A DNA stretch of 64,000 nt from JAVBMC01 sp031552845 (GCA_031552845.1 JAVBMC010000041.1:19239-83238); one strand, 5' to 3'. Counted from the first letter of the stretch, positions 16,974 to 25,972 are shown. Notes: generated by a model not told the origin, from the sequence alone. Numbers and translations: made by a program.

Positions 16974-19358
16974 ATGAAACTCACATCAATTGCGCAGGCG
17001 GTTGCTTGCGCCGCAGGATTCTTCTGCCTCGTTGCCGGGGCCGCGTCTATCCAACATGACGCTTTGCTCAATCCCGCCAAACCCGACTCATGGGTTGATG
17101 CGTGGAAGCCCGCCTACGGCTGCAACATTGAACGCCGTGGTGCCGCAACCAGCGCCAACTATCTGCGTCAACGATGCGGCGCTGACTCACCCAAGGGTAA
17201 TCATGCATGGAGTGCACGCGGTATCTCCATTACTCCCGGTGCCGTTTATGAATTCTCCGCCCTCCTCAAATACGACCAAGTAGACCAAGCCATGGTGCAA
17301 GTCTACTTCAAATATCCGGATGGCCGCGACATCAGCCGCGACACTTCTCCCGTCATCAAAGGCACCCAAGGTCAATGGGCGCCTTACACCTTCACCTTCA
17401 AGCCGCCGGCAGGTGCCGTCACGGCCGACATTGCTCTGCGCCTCAACTCCGCCGGAACGATCTGCTGGGATGACCCGCAGCTCACCGTCAAAACCGCAGC
17501 TCCTGAAGTCCGCTACTCGCAAGATGCCCACAACTACAGCCTCGAAGATTCCGTCGGCATCGTCCGCCTCTTTGACCATCAAAAAATAGCCGACCTCAAC
17601 ATCAAATGGATCCGCTACAATGCCGGATGGGGCTCCGCCGAAAAGAAAGGCAAAGGCCAGTGGGACAACGTCTTCCTCGATAAAATCTCCAATGACTGCC
17701 GCAAGGCCAAAGAGATGGGCATGAACGTCATGCTCTCCCTCGGCTATCCTCCCTACTGGGCCGCACGTAATCTCAAGGGTGTCAAGAACGGCTGTCACAT
17801 CCCGCGCGACATCACCGAGTGGCAAACCTACATCACCAATATGGTCACCCGCACCCGCGACTCCGTCTCTGTCTACCGCATCATGAACGAACCCGACCAT
17901 CAATGGGATACGGGCGCACAACCTGCAGAGTACACCGAGTTCCTCAAAGCCGCTTATAAATCCGTCAAGTCCGTCGCTCCCAAAGCCACCGTCGTCATGG
18001 CCGGGTTGAGCGGTGCGCCCTGCGGCTACCTCCAAACAATGTACGACAACGGCGCGCGCGGCAATTTTGATATTGGCGCCTGCCAGCCCTATGTCGTCGG
18101 ACAACGCTCGCCCGAAGAGGGACACCAAGCCGACCGCCTTCGCGCCTATCGTATGGTCATGGCCGCCAATGGCGACAACTCGCCTCTGTGGATCACAGAG
18201 TTCGGCTACACCTGTGCGCCTATCTCTCAACTCAATCAGCAAGAACAAGCCGCCTACGCCGTCCGCGCTCACCTCATCGCACTCAGCTCAGGTGCCGGTG
18301 TTTGCAAAACATTCTACTATCTCCTTCAAGACAGCGATGGCGACGGCTGCACGCAAGTCGGTGGCATGTATGACCGCAATTGGAATATCAAGCCCATCGG
18401 CACCGCCGTCAAAACCCTCGCAGCTACCTTCAACCCCGCTCACCGCTACGTTGGACAAGTCACCCTCCCGCAAGCACCGGAACTCACCGCGCACCTCTTC
18501 GCCACCCGTTCCAATAGCCACATCCTCGTTGTGTGGCACCCACAAGATACCTCCACGCCCATTACCATCAAAACAGCCAAACCCACGACGGCTATTACGT
18601 GGGACGGACAAGCCTCGGCGCCCGCCACAACCCATACTCTCACAGCGGGACTCCAAACCCTCTACATCACCGGCCCTATGGATGACTACGCCCGTCAAGC
18701 CGTCAAGCCCAAAGACATCGGTTACGAAGCCATCCAAACACTCAGCAAATCCGCAACGCCGATTCCGTGGCAGGTCTCCGGTGCTCCGGCCAAGACTCCC
18801 GCGCGTATCGAAATCACTGATGTCGAACACCGTCCGCGCAAAACACTCGCCGCCGCCAACCTCAGTGCCGGGGCTGCAGGACTCTCCCTGAGCTTCGACA
18901 TCACCGACGCCACGCCCGCCCGCAACACGCATGCCGGACTCCAAGGCCTCTGGGAGCAAGACTCTGTTGAGATATTCCTCAACACCGCACCCGAGCAATC
19001 CCCCGCCGGATTCGTCACGCCCAAGTGCCGCCAGCTCATCCTCACCCCCGGCTCTGCGCAGCAAAACATTCCGCCGCGCGCCATCCTCGCCAGCGTCGGC
19101 GGCACAGGCAAGTCACAACTCCTCACCGTGACACCTACCGTCACGCTCCGCCCCGATGGCAGCGGTTACGTGATGAGCGTCACACTCCCGTGGGATATCG
19201 TTGGGCAGACACTACGTGCCGGAGAACAGCTCGGCTTTGACGTACTCGTCAACATCGCCGACGCCACCGGCAAACGCATCGCACGCGGTGCGTGGAGCGG
19301 CCACACCGGCAACTCCACCGACGCTTCCCTCTGGGGACGCCTGCTGCTGCAACAGTAG
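16974..19358 (+). CDS. Secreted glycoside hydrolase (clan GH-A fold) with two carbohydrate-binding-like domains
   Basis: Product of 794 residues. A signal peptide is cleaved near AGAASIQ. The N-terminal beta-sandwich (GISITPGAVYEFSALL to TICWDDPQL) resembles CBM4/9-type modules. The central TIM barrel has the acid/base Glu in RIMNEPD (Glu306) and a nucleophile candidate in LWITEFGY (Glu409), as in GH5/GH39-like enzymes. The C-terminus (LSFDITDATPARNT, WEQDSVEIFLNT, DASLWGRLLLQ) resembles a CBM9-like domain. It is an extracellular polysaccharide-degrading enzyme; substrate is unknown. It lies 24 bases after the fusion gene, ahead of a terminator, so sigma cassette 1 probably co-expresses it. 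Confidence 0.75.
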   Translation: MKLTSIAQAVACAAGFFCLVAGAASIQHDALLNPAKPDSWVDAWKPAYGCNIERRGAATSANYLRQRCGADSPKGNHAWSARGISITPGAVYEFSALLKYDQVDQAMVQVYFKYPDGRDISRDTSPVIKGTQGQWAPYTFTFKPPAGAVTADIALRLNSAGTICWDDPQLTVKTAAPEVRYSQDAHNYSLEDSVGIVRLFDHQKIADLNIKWIRYNAGWGSAEKKGKGQWDNVFLDKISNDCRKAKEMGMNVMLSLGYPPYWAARNLKGVKNGCHIPRDITEWQTYITNMVTRTRDSVSVYRIMNEPDHQWDTGAQPAEYTEFLKAAYKSVKSVAPKATVVMAGLSGAPCGYLQTMYDNGARGNFDIGACQPYVVGQRSPEEGHQADRLRAYRMVMAANGDNSPLWITEFGYTCAPISQLNQQEQAAYAVRAHLIALSSGAGVCKTFYYLLQDSDGDGCTQVGGMYDRNWNIKPIGTAVKTLAATFNPAHRYVGQVTLPQAPELTAHLFATRSNSHILVVWHPQDTSTPITIKTAKPTTAITWDGQASAPATTHTLTAGLQTLYITGPMDDYARQAVKPKDIGYEAIQTLSKSATPIPWQVSGAPAKTPARIEITDVEHRPRKTLAAANLSAGAAGLSLSFDITDATPARNTHAGLQGLWEQDSVEIFLNTAPEQSPAGFVTPKCRQLILTPGSAQQNIPPRAILASVGGTGKSQLLTVTPTVTLRPDGSGYVMSVTLPWDIVGQTLRAGEQLGFDVLVNIADATGKRIARGAWSGHTGNSTDASLWGRLLLQQ

Positions 19359-19436
19359 CAAGATCAAAAAGGTTCTTCGTTTCCTCTCCCGTCCTACCTG
19401 ATAACCCAACACCTCGGGTTACCACCACCAAAGGTA

Positions 19437-19462
19437 GGGCGGCTTTACCTAAACAGCCGCCC
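19437..19462 (+). terminator. Hairpin terminator after the glycoside hydrolase
   Basis: GGGCGGCT pairs with AGCCGCCC around a ten-base loop, followed by a weakly T-rich stretch. The left arm overlaps a copy of the AAAGGTAGGGC repeat. Confidence 0.55.
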
Positions 19463-19497
19463 TCATCTCATTACTTTTACCACACTTCACTCCGCCC

Positions 19498-19526
19498 TTG
19501 CTAAATATGTACAGCAGGCGTATAAT
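19498..19526 (+). promoter_or_regulatory. Promoter of recurrent type before sigma cassette 2
   Basis: TTGCTA (19498-19503), 17 bases, TATAAT (19521-19526), preceded by CACTCCGCCC as at the 12.3 and 23.6 kb promoters. The leader to the sigma gene is about 140 bases. Confidence 0.7.
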
Positions 19527-19672
19527 ATAGCTTTGACTTCGGTCTAGGGGTAAAGTATTTCGAGTGAGTTTTCAAGAATGTTTGCGTGCAGTACATTTTG
19601 TTGTGTTCTATTTGCCGTTTGGCTGAGTATATTAGATGAAGGCAGTCATCGGGCAAACCGGAAGGCGGGTGC

Positions 19673-20191
19673 GTGAGGACGTTTGAGTCTGAACTCGCGC
19701 AGGCGCAGGATGCTTTGCTGTCTTACCTGTATGGACTGTCCGGCGGCGATTTGCAGGTTGCAGAGGAGTTGCGCGGCAGGGTCAATTTGGTTTTGCTTCG
19801 TAAGCAGGAGCAGTATGACGTTACGCGTCCGTTCTTGCCGTGGGCGCGGGCGGTGGCGGGGTTTGAGTATAAACATTGGATCACGGCGCAGCAGCGGGAC
19901 CGACTGGCGTTTTCGGAGGAGACTGCGGCGTTGTTGGCCGAGGTTCCGGCTCCGGATGAGCTGGAGGCACCGCGAGAGCGGATGCTCCAATGTTTGGATG
20001 CCGTGCGTAAGGAGCTGACGCCGGAGCAGAACACGCTGCTTACGAGGTATTATGAGTACCGTGAAAGTCTGCGGGAGATTGGCAGCAAGGTCAATCGAAC
20101 GCCTGCCTCGCTGGAGCGGTCATTAGTTTATCTGCGCAAGCTCCTCCGCAAGAAGGTGGAGCAGATGTTGAAGGATAGGGATAAGGAATAA
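19673..20191 (+). CDS. ECF-type RNA polymerase sigma factor, cassette 2
   Basis: This 172-residue paralogue of the sigma factor at 14.1 kb shares the blocks ELAQAQDALLSYLYGLSGG, RPFLPWARAVAGFEYKHWI, FSEETAALLAEVPAPDE and LTPEQNTLLTRYYEYRESLREIG. Region 4 helix-turn-helix ends VNRTPASLERSLVYLRKLL. The start is a GTG at 19673. Its stop overlaps the next ATG by one base (TAATG), giving tight translational coupling to the anti-sigma fusion. The coding strand is G-rich, unlike cassette 1, which suggests a different history or position. Confidence 0.87.
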   Translation: MRTFESELAQAQDALLSYLYGLSGGDLQVAEELRGRVNLVLLRKQEQYDVTRPFLPWARAVAGFEYKHWITAQQRDRLAFSEETAALLAEVPAPDELEAPRERMLQCLDAVRKELTPEQNTLLTRYYEYRESLREIGSKVNRTPASLERSLVYLRKLLRKKVEQMLKDRDKE

Positions 20192-23100
20192 TGCGGAACG
20201 AACGGGTTATTGAGTTGGTCGGGCGCGTGCTGGGCGGAAATGCGACTCCCGCCGAGTGGGAGGCGTTGGATCTGCTGTTGCGCACGAATGCTGATGCCCG
20301 CCGCTTTTATTCGGAGCAAGCGCACGCTGACCTGTGGCTCAAAAAAACACTTGCTCCGGCCAAGCGTCGCTACCGCCTCCCCGCAATCTGGCGTGTGGCC
20401 GCCGGGCTGACTATTCTCTGCGGGCTCAGTTATGCCACCACCACGTTCATCAACAATGGTGCTTCAAACACAACAGATGTCTCCCCCAAGAATCTTGAGC
20501 TGACTCACCACGGCAATGAGCTTTTTGTTGAACCTCTTGTCGACTCCGGCCTCGCGTCGGCATACTCTTCAAACGATGGCACAAGCGACGCCTCGGATAG
20601 CAGCACCCAACTTTCAACTGTACAAACTATAAACTTATCGACGAACCATACGCAAACAGGAGATAATGAAATGAATACGCTAACAAATCTCGTAGCTGCC
20701 ATCACGACAGCCGCATTGACGGCGGGAAGTACATCTGCGAGTATCTTGTTGCAGGATGGTGCTCCGATTGGAGTGTCTGGTTATTATGGGAGTAATGCGG
20801 CGACCGGAAACCGTGATTTGAAAGCGGATGCGGTCACGACAAATTCAGTGTTTGGGTTTTCTACAAATACGTGGCAGAATGGCGGCACAAGCGTCGTCAA
20901 TGTATTTCCAGAAAGCCGAGGACTTCAGTTCTCAGCTTTGTTTACGGGGTATGGGATTGTGGCGAGCGGTGGAGGTTTTGGACTCTGTTCTGCCGGCGGA
21001 CCAAGCGGAGAGGTACGTACACAATGGAAATCTCTTGCAACGGGTCTTTTTAATGGATGCGAAAAGGTGTACTTCAGAACGCTAATGCGGATGGATACGG
21101 CCTCGTTAGGGGTTTTGGATAACGCTAACAAATATTTTGGAGTTGGGTTAACACGAACGGCTGTGAATGGGGCATTGACAGCCACCGGAGCAGGGTTATG
21201 GTTTGCTGTCCAAAAAAATGCCGTCGGGCTGACGAATATTGTGCTGCGGACAGGGAGTTCGGCGTTGATGAATTATGAGTTGTGTCCGGTGAGTGCGAAC
21301 ATGACATATTTGTGTGTTGCGGAAGTGGCGATTGGTGCGGGGGGACCTGGCGTAGACCGTATCCGAGCGTTTGCAATACCGGTGGAGGAGTATTTGCCCA
21401 GCACGCAGTTCAATGAAAATATCGGCGTGGCAGGTGTGGTTGAGGCAGCAGTATTAAGCGGCGCATTGCCCGTGACGTACCTTGCTGTGGGAGGCCCCTA
21501 TCAGACGGCCAACGGGTATGCGGTTTTTGATGAAGTGGCTATTGCAACAGAATACTCCAACTTGGTTCCGGTTGCATCCGAAATCCCAATGTTTGAGGCG
21601 GCGGCACTTGTGAAGGCAAATGATGAGTTTGCGCTGTCCGCACATTTACGGCAGGGAACGGCCACTGTGTTAGCGTTATCAACTGATGCTACAGGCATCG
21701 TGGTGACGAATGAAACGGCAGGCACCATCGCCGCCGGAGTAGATACGTTGATACCTTTGGAAGGTTTGTCGCCGGATGTGACTTATTCGCTGGCAGCTTG
21801 GGCTACGAATGAGTACGGCAGCACGCGCATGCAGGCAGGTGTGTTTTATAACGGCGCCTTGGTTATAGAGAAGCTTGCCGATGCCCATGAAGAGGGATTG
21901 ATGCCAGGGCGGGTGATGGTCTCGAGGGCATCGCCGGGAGCCGCACTGTCAGTGCATTATTCGTTTGTCGGAGGAACCGCTATTGAAAACCAAACGTATG
22001 CCATACCGTCAGGAACCGTGATTATTCCTGAAGGCGAGGTGTCCGCCATAATTGAAATCGATCCGCTATTTGATGCGGCGACCACGACTGACACCACGCT
22101 GACGGTTGCTTTGTCAGAGGGGATGTATTTACTGGAAGGGACAGAATCAGTTGGGGTGACAGTTGTGAACTGGACGCCGTCGCCGGAGTATAATTATTGG
22201 ATCGCCAAAGCTAACGCCGATCAGCGTGCTTCCACAGCAGCGAATTGGTCGCAGGGCGTGCCGACGAGCACTTCGAAGATATTCTTGGGCAGCGTCTCCT
22301 CGCAAGATTTAATTTGGGATGGCGGCAATAACGGGCTGACCGATGTGGTGGCCGGTTGGGAACAGTCGAGCGACTATCAGGGATCCGTTGTGATTGCAAC
22401 AACATACCCGGAGTATAATCCGACATTTAACCGGTTCGTTGTGACGGGCAATTGCACAATCAATGGCGGCAGTTTGTCACACACGTCGCACGGGATTTCA
22501 ACGAATCGCATGTATCGGCTGATGATAGAGGTGAAAGGAAACTTGACGGTGGGCGAAGGGGCTGTCATTGATGTTACAGCTCGCGGGCGGCGTTCAAACT
22601 TTGATGGGTTCAAGAAGAGCGCACCGCACGGCGGCAGCTCTGCAGAGGTAGCCTATGCAGCCTTTGGCAGTGTGCTGGCACCTATCGAGACGGGATGGGG
22701 GGCTTGTGCAGGTACCGGCAGCACGCGCGAGGCAAATGGCGGCGGAGCAATTTGCTTACTGGTTGACGGAGATTTTATCTGCAATGGAATGATCCGGGCT
22801 GATAGCGGCTTTGAGCACGAAGCGGGAGGCGCGGGGGGCTCAATCTGGATTCGCGCCAAAAACATTCGCGGGAATGGACGGTATTCAGCAGACGGGAAGA
22901 AGGGCAGCAAATCTGATGGCTGCAATGCGGTTGGCGCAGGCGGGCGCATTGCGTTGGCAGCAAACGAGGTTAATGAGACGCCTCTGGACAACCTTTCGGC
23001 GATCGGCCAGCACGAAGGGTGGGGAATCAAAACTGCGGCCGGAACTTTCTATCTCGCGTCTGCAACCAGCGCAGTGATTACGGTTCGAAATTATACGAAT

Positions 23101-23508
23101 GACAATAACTCGGCCTCCAGCGGCAACTTGATTGCCACGCCGATTCCTGCAGTGGGGGATGGTGCCGACTTCCGTGCTTGTACGCTGCATGGCGGAGTCA
23201 GTTCTCACTTGGAAATGACCCGCAGCTTGGTGTTGGACAGCATCATCTTAGACCAAGTAAAGAGAGTCGTGAATTGGGTGGAGCAGAATTGTTCAGCCAC
23301 GCTCAATCTCAACGGCAAAACTGTTCGCGTGAAGTCTGCCACGATTTATGGCACAAAACTGCCGTTTGGCGAATATACGAAGGCGAGCCTCGAAAGCCAA
23401 TTCCCAACCTTGGCGGGTGCATTACTCGATACCTCGGCAACGGTGGATACAGATGGCACGGGTGTGCTGTCGGTGGTTGCCCCCGGCACGGTATTTCTGC
23501 TGCAGTAA
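20191..23508 (+). CDS. Anti-sigma N-domain fused to large extracellular protein, with internal start, cassette 2
   Basis: The frame spans 1105 residues. Residues 1-65 (ERVIELVGRVLGGNATPAEWEALDLLL, then NADARRFYSEQAHADLWL) are the anti-sigma type N-domain; a membrane helix lies at about 67-90; a Ser/Thr linker leads to an in-frame ATG at residue 161 with AGGAG eight bases upstream and a signal-peptide-like MNTLTNLVAAITTAALTAG. The exported part has a concanavalin-like N-region, a Calx-beta-like segment (about residues 565-650) and a Gly-rich parallel beta-helix (GGGAICLLVDGDFICNG, AGGAGGSIWIRAKNI). A surface adhesin or carbohydrate-binding role is inferred. Same architecture as cassette 1, different exported domain. 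Confidence 0.7.
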   Translation: MRNERVIELVGRVLGGNATPAEWEALDLLLRTNADARRFYSEQAHADLWLKKTLAPAKRRYRLPAIWRVAAGLTILCGLSYATTTFINNGASNTTDVSPKNLELTHHGNELFVEPLVDSGLASAYSSNDGTSDASDSSTQLSTVQTINLSTNHTQTGDNEMNTLTNLVAAITTAALTAGSTSASILLQDGAPIGVSGYYGSNAATGNRDLKADAVTTNSVFGFSTNTWQNGGTSVVNVFPESRGLQFSALFTGYGIVASGGGFGLCSAGGPSGEVRTQWKSLATGLFNGCEKVYFRTLMRMDTASLGVLDNANKYFGVGLTRTAVNGALTATGAGLWFAVQKNAVGLTNIVLRTGSSALMNYELCPVSANMTYLCVAEVAIGAGGPGVDRIRAFAIPVEEYLPSTQFNENIGVAGVVEAAVLSGALPVTYLAVGGPYQTANGYAVFDEVAIATEYSNLVPVASEIPMFEAAALVKANDEFALSAHLRQGTATVLALSTDATGIVVTNETAGTIAAGVDTLIPLEGLSPDVTYSLAAWATNEYGSTRMQAGVFYNGALVIEKLADAHEEGLMPGRVMVSRASPGAALSVHYSFVGGTAIENQTYAIPSGTVIIPEGEVSAIIEIDPLFDAATTTDTTLTVALSEGMYLLEGTESVGVTVVNWTPSPEYNYWIAKANADQRASTAANWSQGVPTSTSKIFLGSVSSQDLIWDGGNNGLTDVVAGWEQSSDYQGSVVIATTYPEYNPTFNRFVVTGNCTINGGSLSHTSHGISTNRMYRLMIEVKGNLTVGEGAVIDVTARGRRSNFDGFKKSAPHGGSSAEVAYAAFGSVLAPIETGWGACAGTGSTREANGGGAICLLVDGDFICNGMIRADSGFEHEAGGAGGSIWIRAKNIRGNGRYSADGKKGSKSDGCNAVGAGGRIALAANEVNETPLDNLSAIGQHEGWGIKTAAGTFYLASATSAVITVRNYTNDNNSASSGNLIATPIPAVGDGADFRACTLHGGVSSHLEMTRSLVLDSIILDQVKRVVNWVEQNCSATLNLNGKTVRVKSATIYGTKLPFGEYTKASLESQFPTLAGALLDTSATVDTDGTGVLSVVAPGTVFLLQ
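20658..20673 (+). promoter_or_regulatory. Internal ribosome-binding site and start codon in fusion gene 2
   Basis: AGGAG (20658-20662), eight bases, then an in-frame ATG at 20671 opening a signal-peptide-like segment. It matches the arrangement in fusion gene 1. Confidence 0.6.
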
Positions 23509-23529
23509 CAACAAACGCAGCTCAGTGCG

Positions 23530-23561
23530 GCGGCGGCATCAAACCCGCCGCTGTTTGTTTT
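23530..23561 (+). terminator. Intrinsic terminator after fusion gene 2
   Basis: GCGGCGG pairs with CCGCCGC around an eight-base loop, followed by TGTTTGTTTT. Confidence 0.8.
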
Positions 23562-23588
23562 ATACTTCTGTGTTGCCGCACTCCGCCC

Positions 23589-23617
23589 TTGCTTAAATCT
23601 CTGGGCGGGCGTATAAT
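23589..23617 (+). promoter_or_regulatory. Promoter of recurrent type before small membrane protein
   Basis: TTGCTT (23589-23594), 17 bases, TATAAT (23612-23617). The flanks match the 12.3 kb copy almost base for base (CACTCCGCCC before, GGGCG before the -10). Confidence 0.75.
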
Positions 23618-23650
23618 GCAGTTGGTGTGGTTAATGAAAGGTGGGGGTTA

Positions 23651-24115
23651 ATGGTTGCGTGGTTACGTGAGCTTTGGGTGCGGTTTTATGTGTTTGCGCG
23701 GTTGGATGCGTTGACGTGGCGGGATTTGCAGGCGAGTTGGTTGACGGTATGGGTGAAGATGCGGTCGGGGCGTGCGCGGATGTGGTGGTTTGATATGGGG
23801 CAGTTTCGGTTTTTGTGGAAGCCGCGTAAGGGGTTTTGGTTGGTGGTGGGGTTGATGGTGGTGGATAATGTGGTGGCGTATCATTTGCGGTGGCTGCCGG
23901 GGGTGGGGTTGTGGTTGTGTTGGCGGCTAGGGGTGTTTGCGTTGGTGTTACACTTGCTGTTTTATCGATGGGAGTTCTTTTTTGGCAGACGGCTGGTGAT
24001 GAATGCGCATGGCAGGTGTTTTTTGGCTGTGTGGGTGGGGGTGTATTTGGTTAGATTCATCCTCTACCCGGCGGTGTTGGTATTTCATGGGGCGGAGCCT
24101 TACTTTTTGAGGTGA
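23651..24115 (+). CDS. Small membrane protein, unknown function
   Basis: Product of 154 residues rich in Trp, Phe and Arg, with about three hydrophobic segments (around GFWLVVGLMVVDNVVAYHL, GLWLCWRLGVFALVLHLLF and CFLAVWVGVYLVRFILYPAVLV). No family is recognised. The ATG at 23651 has AGGTGGGGG just upstream, which decides it over an earlier GTG at 23627. The strong recurrent-type promoter gives a short leader. The coding strand is extremely G/T-rich. It could be an accessory membrane subunit; nothing around it fixes a role. Confidence 0.6.
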   Translation: MVAWLRELWVRFYVFARLDALTWRDLQASWLTVWVKMRSGRARMWWFDMGQFRFLWKPRKGFWLVVGLMVVDNVVAYHLRWLPGVGLWLCWRLGVFALVLHLLFYRWEFFFGRRLVMNAHGRCFLAVWVGVYLVRFILYPAVLVFHGAEPYFLR

Positions 24116-24207
24116 GGGCGGGGACGGAGTGTTGCGCCTAAATTATTCGGGTGAGGCGCAGGGAAGAGTGTGCTGTTGGGTAAAGCGATGATAGCTGGTG
24201 CCGGTTT

Positions 24208-24316
24208 GTGGGCTTGCACGCCCACAGTTGAAGGCTTCGAAGCCCACGGCCGGGGGCTTGCAAGCCCGTGAGTGGGGGCTTGGAACCCCGTGGCGGCGGG
24301 CTTGCAAGCCCGCGGG
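24208..24316. repeat. Array of five ~22-bp palindromic units (GGGCTTGCAAGCCC type)
   Basis: Five consecutive units centre on GGGCTTGCACGCCC, GGCTTCGAAGCCC, GGGCTTGCAAGCCC, GGGCTTGGAACCCC and GGGCTTGCAAGCCC, spaced about 22 bp. A related array at 41.6 kb is in the opposite orientation. Confidence 0.75.
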
Positions 24317-24367
24317 CGGATAGTGAATGGGAAAACAATAAATAGTGGGTAATTGGTAATGAGGGAG

Positions 24368-24593
24368 CCTCTAATAATGGTTTTTCAAAAAGGTAGGGTG
24401 TGAAGGTGCTTGTGGCACTTTCGCCGAAACCGCCGCACCGCGTTTAACCTTCTCACAACTCACACACTATTACCCCGCTCGGCGGTTGCGGCGAAACACG
24501 CCCTACCCAACATCCGTGTCAGTTTCTCTCCGCGACTCCGCGTCTCCGCGTGAGCTTTATCCTGCCTTGTCACCGAATGTGAATTATTAGAGG
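24368..24593. repeat. MITE-like 226-bp element with terminal inverted repeats
   Basis: The ends are the perfect 11-bp inverted repeats CCTCTAATAAT (24368-24378) and ATTATTAGAGG (24583-24593). The interior has the GGTAGGG/CGCCGAAACC module, an inverted partial copy (CGGCGGTTGCGGCGAAAC...CCCTACC) and a CTCCGCGACTCCGCGTCTCC block. Copies with only the left end occur at 42.39 and 43.32 kb. Confidence 0.65.
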
Positions 24594-24606
24594 TTCCTTT
24601 CCTTTT

Positions 24607-24641
24607 TACTTATTACTTATGACCTCTTACTTATTACTTCT
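24607..24641. repeat. TTATTAC heptamer run
   Basis: ACTTATTACTTATGACCTCT and following near-tandem heptamers. The same run type occurs at 3.67, 7.67, 8.23, 41.96, 58.5 and 59.5 kb. Confidence 0.6.
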
Positions 24642-24712
24642 TTCTAATGGGGGGGTGTGGTATAATGGGGTGCGTTTATAGGTTTTTTCGTTTTTTCTAA
24701 TGGGAGGTTGTT

Positions 24713-25387
24713 ATGAGGGCTTTGGGTTTTGTTGTGGCGGCGGTGTGCTGTTTGGGGGTGTTGGGGGCGCAGGCGGCGGAGAAGTCGAAGTTGGTGAAGA
24801 ATCTGGAGCAGAAGAAGCCGCAGACGTTGGTGGTGTATGGGACGAGTTTGACGGCGGCGAGCGAGTGGCCGAAGCTGGTGAAGGAGGCGTTGGATAAGGA
24901 TTTTCCGGGATTGTTGACGATGGTGAATTCGGCGGGGAGCGGGCAGCATTCGGATTGGGGGCTGGCGAATTTTGATAAGCTGGTGTTGGATAAGAAGCCG
25001 GATACGGTGATTATTGAGTTTGCGGTGAATGATGCGGCGACGCGGTTTAAGATTTCGATCGAGAAGTCGAAGGCGAATCTGTTGGCGATGATTGATAAGC
25101 TGCAGAAGACGAATCCGGATGTGGAGATTATTTTGCAGGTGATGAATCCGCTGACGGGGGCGCCGTTGGAGCGTCGGACGAATTTGGAGGGGTATTATCA
25201 GATGTACCGCGAGGTGGCGAAGGAGAAGGGGTTTGTGTTGGTCGACCATTATCCGACGTGGGATCGGATTTTGAAGAGTCAGCCGCAGCGGTTCTCGAAT
25301 TTAGTTCCGGATGGCTGCCACCCGACGAAGCAGGCGGCGAAGGAGATTGTTGCACCGGCGGTTTTGAAGGCTTTGCGCGGGAAGTAG
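24713..25387 (+). CDS. Secreted SGNH/GDSL-family hydrolase
   Basis: Product of 224 residues with a signal peptide cleaved near GAQAAEK. Block I is YGTSLTA (nucleophile Ser), block II NSAGSGQHSDWG, block III EFAVNDA (Asn of the oxyanion hole) and block V PDGCHPT (Asp-His of the triad). This is an extracytoplasmic esterase, likely acting on acylated carbohydrates; substrate is unknown. TATAAT lies at 24661. It is followed after 15 bases by a TetR gene on the same strand, possibly in one transcript. Confidence 0.85.
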   Translation: MRALGFVVAAVCCLGVLGAQAAEKSKLVKNLEQKKPQTLVVYGTSLTAASEWPKLVKEALDKDFPGLLTMVNSAGSGQHSDWGLANFDKLVLDKKPDTVIIEFAVNDAATRFKISIEKSKANLLAMIDKLQKTNPDVEIILQVMNPLTGAPLERRTNLEGYYQMYREVAKEKGFVLVDHYPTWDRILKSQPQRFSNLVPDGCHPTKQAAKEIVAPAVLKALRGK

Positions 25388-25402
25388 GAACGGAGCGATC
25401 TT

Positions 25403-25972
25403 ATGGAATTGACGAAGCGGCAGGGTGAGATTATTGATGCGGCATTGCATCTGACGGCCCAGGGGGGCATTCAGAATCTGACGATCAAGAATATCGGCCT
25501 TGCTCTGGGTATTAGCGAGCCTGCCGTCTACCGTCATTTTAAGAGTAAGTTCGAGATTGTCAAAACCATGATTGGCGGTTTTGATGAGGCGGTGTCGGTC
25601 GATCGGCCGGAGCTGAAGGGGTTTGAGGCGATTGTCGAGTTTGCCCGCAGCCGATTTAACCAGGTTGCCGCGAATCCGCCGTTGGCGCGCGTTATCTTTG
25701 CGGAGGAGTTCTTTATGGATGATAAAGAAATCACCGCATTGATATTCCAAATGATGCACCGGCACAAGGCTGTTTTGGAGCGTTATTTTAGCGAGGCTCG
25801 GGCCAATGGCGAAATCCGTAAAGATATTGCATCGGATACGCTGTTTCGGTTGGTCTTTGGGCCTGTGCGTCTGTTGATCAAGCAGTGGGGAATGACCCAA
25901 GGTGCGTTTGACCTGCACGCGAAGGGCGAAGAATTGCTGGATGCGCTGCGCTTAATTTTGCGTCAGCCCTAG
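25403..25972 (+). CDS. TetR/AcrR family transcriptional regulator
   Basis: Product of 189 residues. The N-terminal DNA-binding domain is intact: TKRQGEIIDAALHLTAQGG, then LTIKNIGLALGISEPAVYRHFKSK. The C-terminal all-helical ligand-binding part is divergent, as usual. The likely target could be the upstream SGNH gene or the downstream ferredoxin-hcp operon, whose promoter carries an 11-bp inverted repeat. Ligand is unknown. Confidence 0.88.
   Translation: MELTKRQGEIIDAALHLTAQGGIQNLTIKNIGLALGISEPAVYRHFKSKFEIVKTMIGGFDEAVSVDRPELKGFEAIVEFARSRFNQVAANPPLARVIFAEEFFMDDKEITALIFQMMHRHKAVLERYFSEARANGEIRKDIASDTLFRLVFGPVRLLIKQWGMTQGAFDLHAKGEELLDALRLILRQP

Noticed and set aside
17187..18272. 361-residue minus-strand frame opposite the glycoside hydrolase
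   Set aside because: Shadow of a gene with clear catalytic motifs.
24208..24316. Palindromic tandem units considered as a CRISPR array
   Set aside because: Units are about 22 bp in all with no spacer-sized variable DNA between identical repeats, and no cas gene is present.
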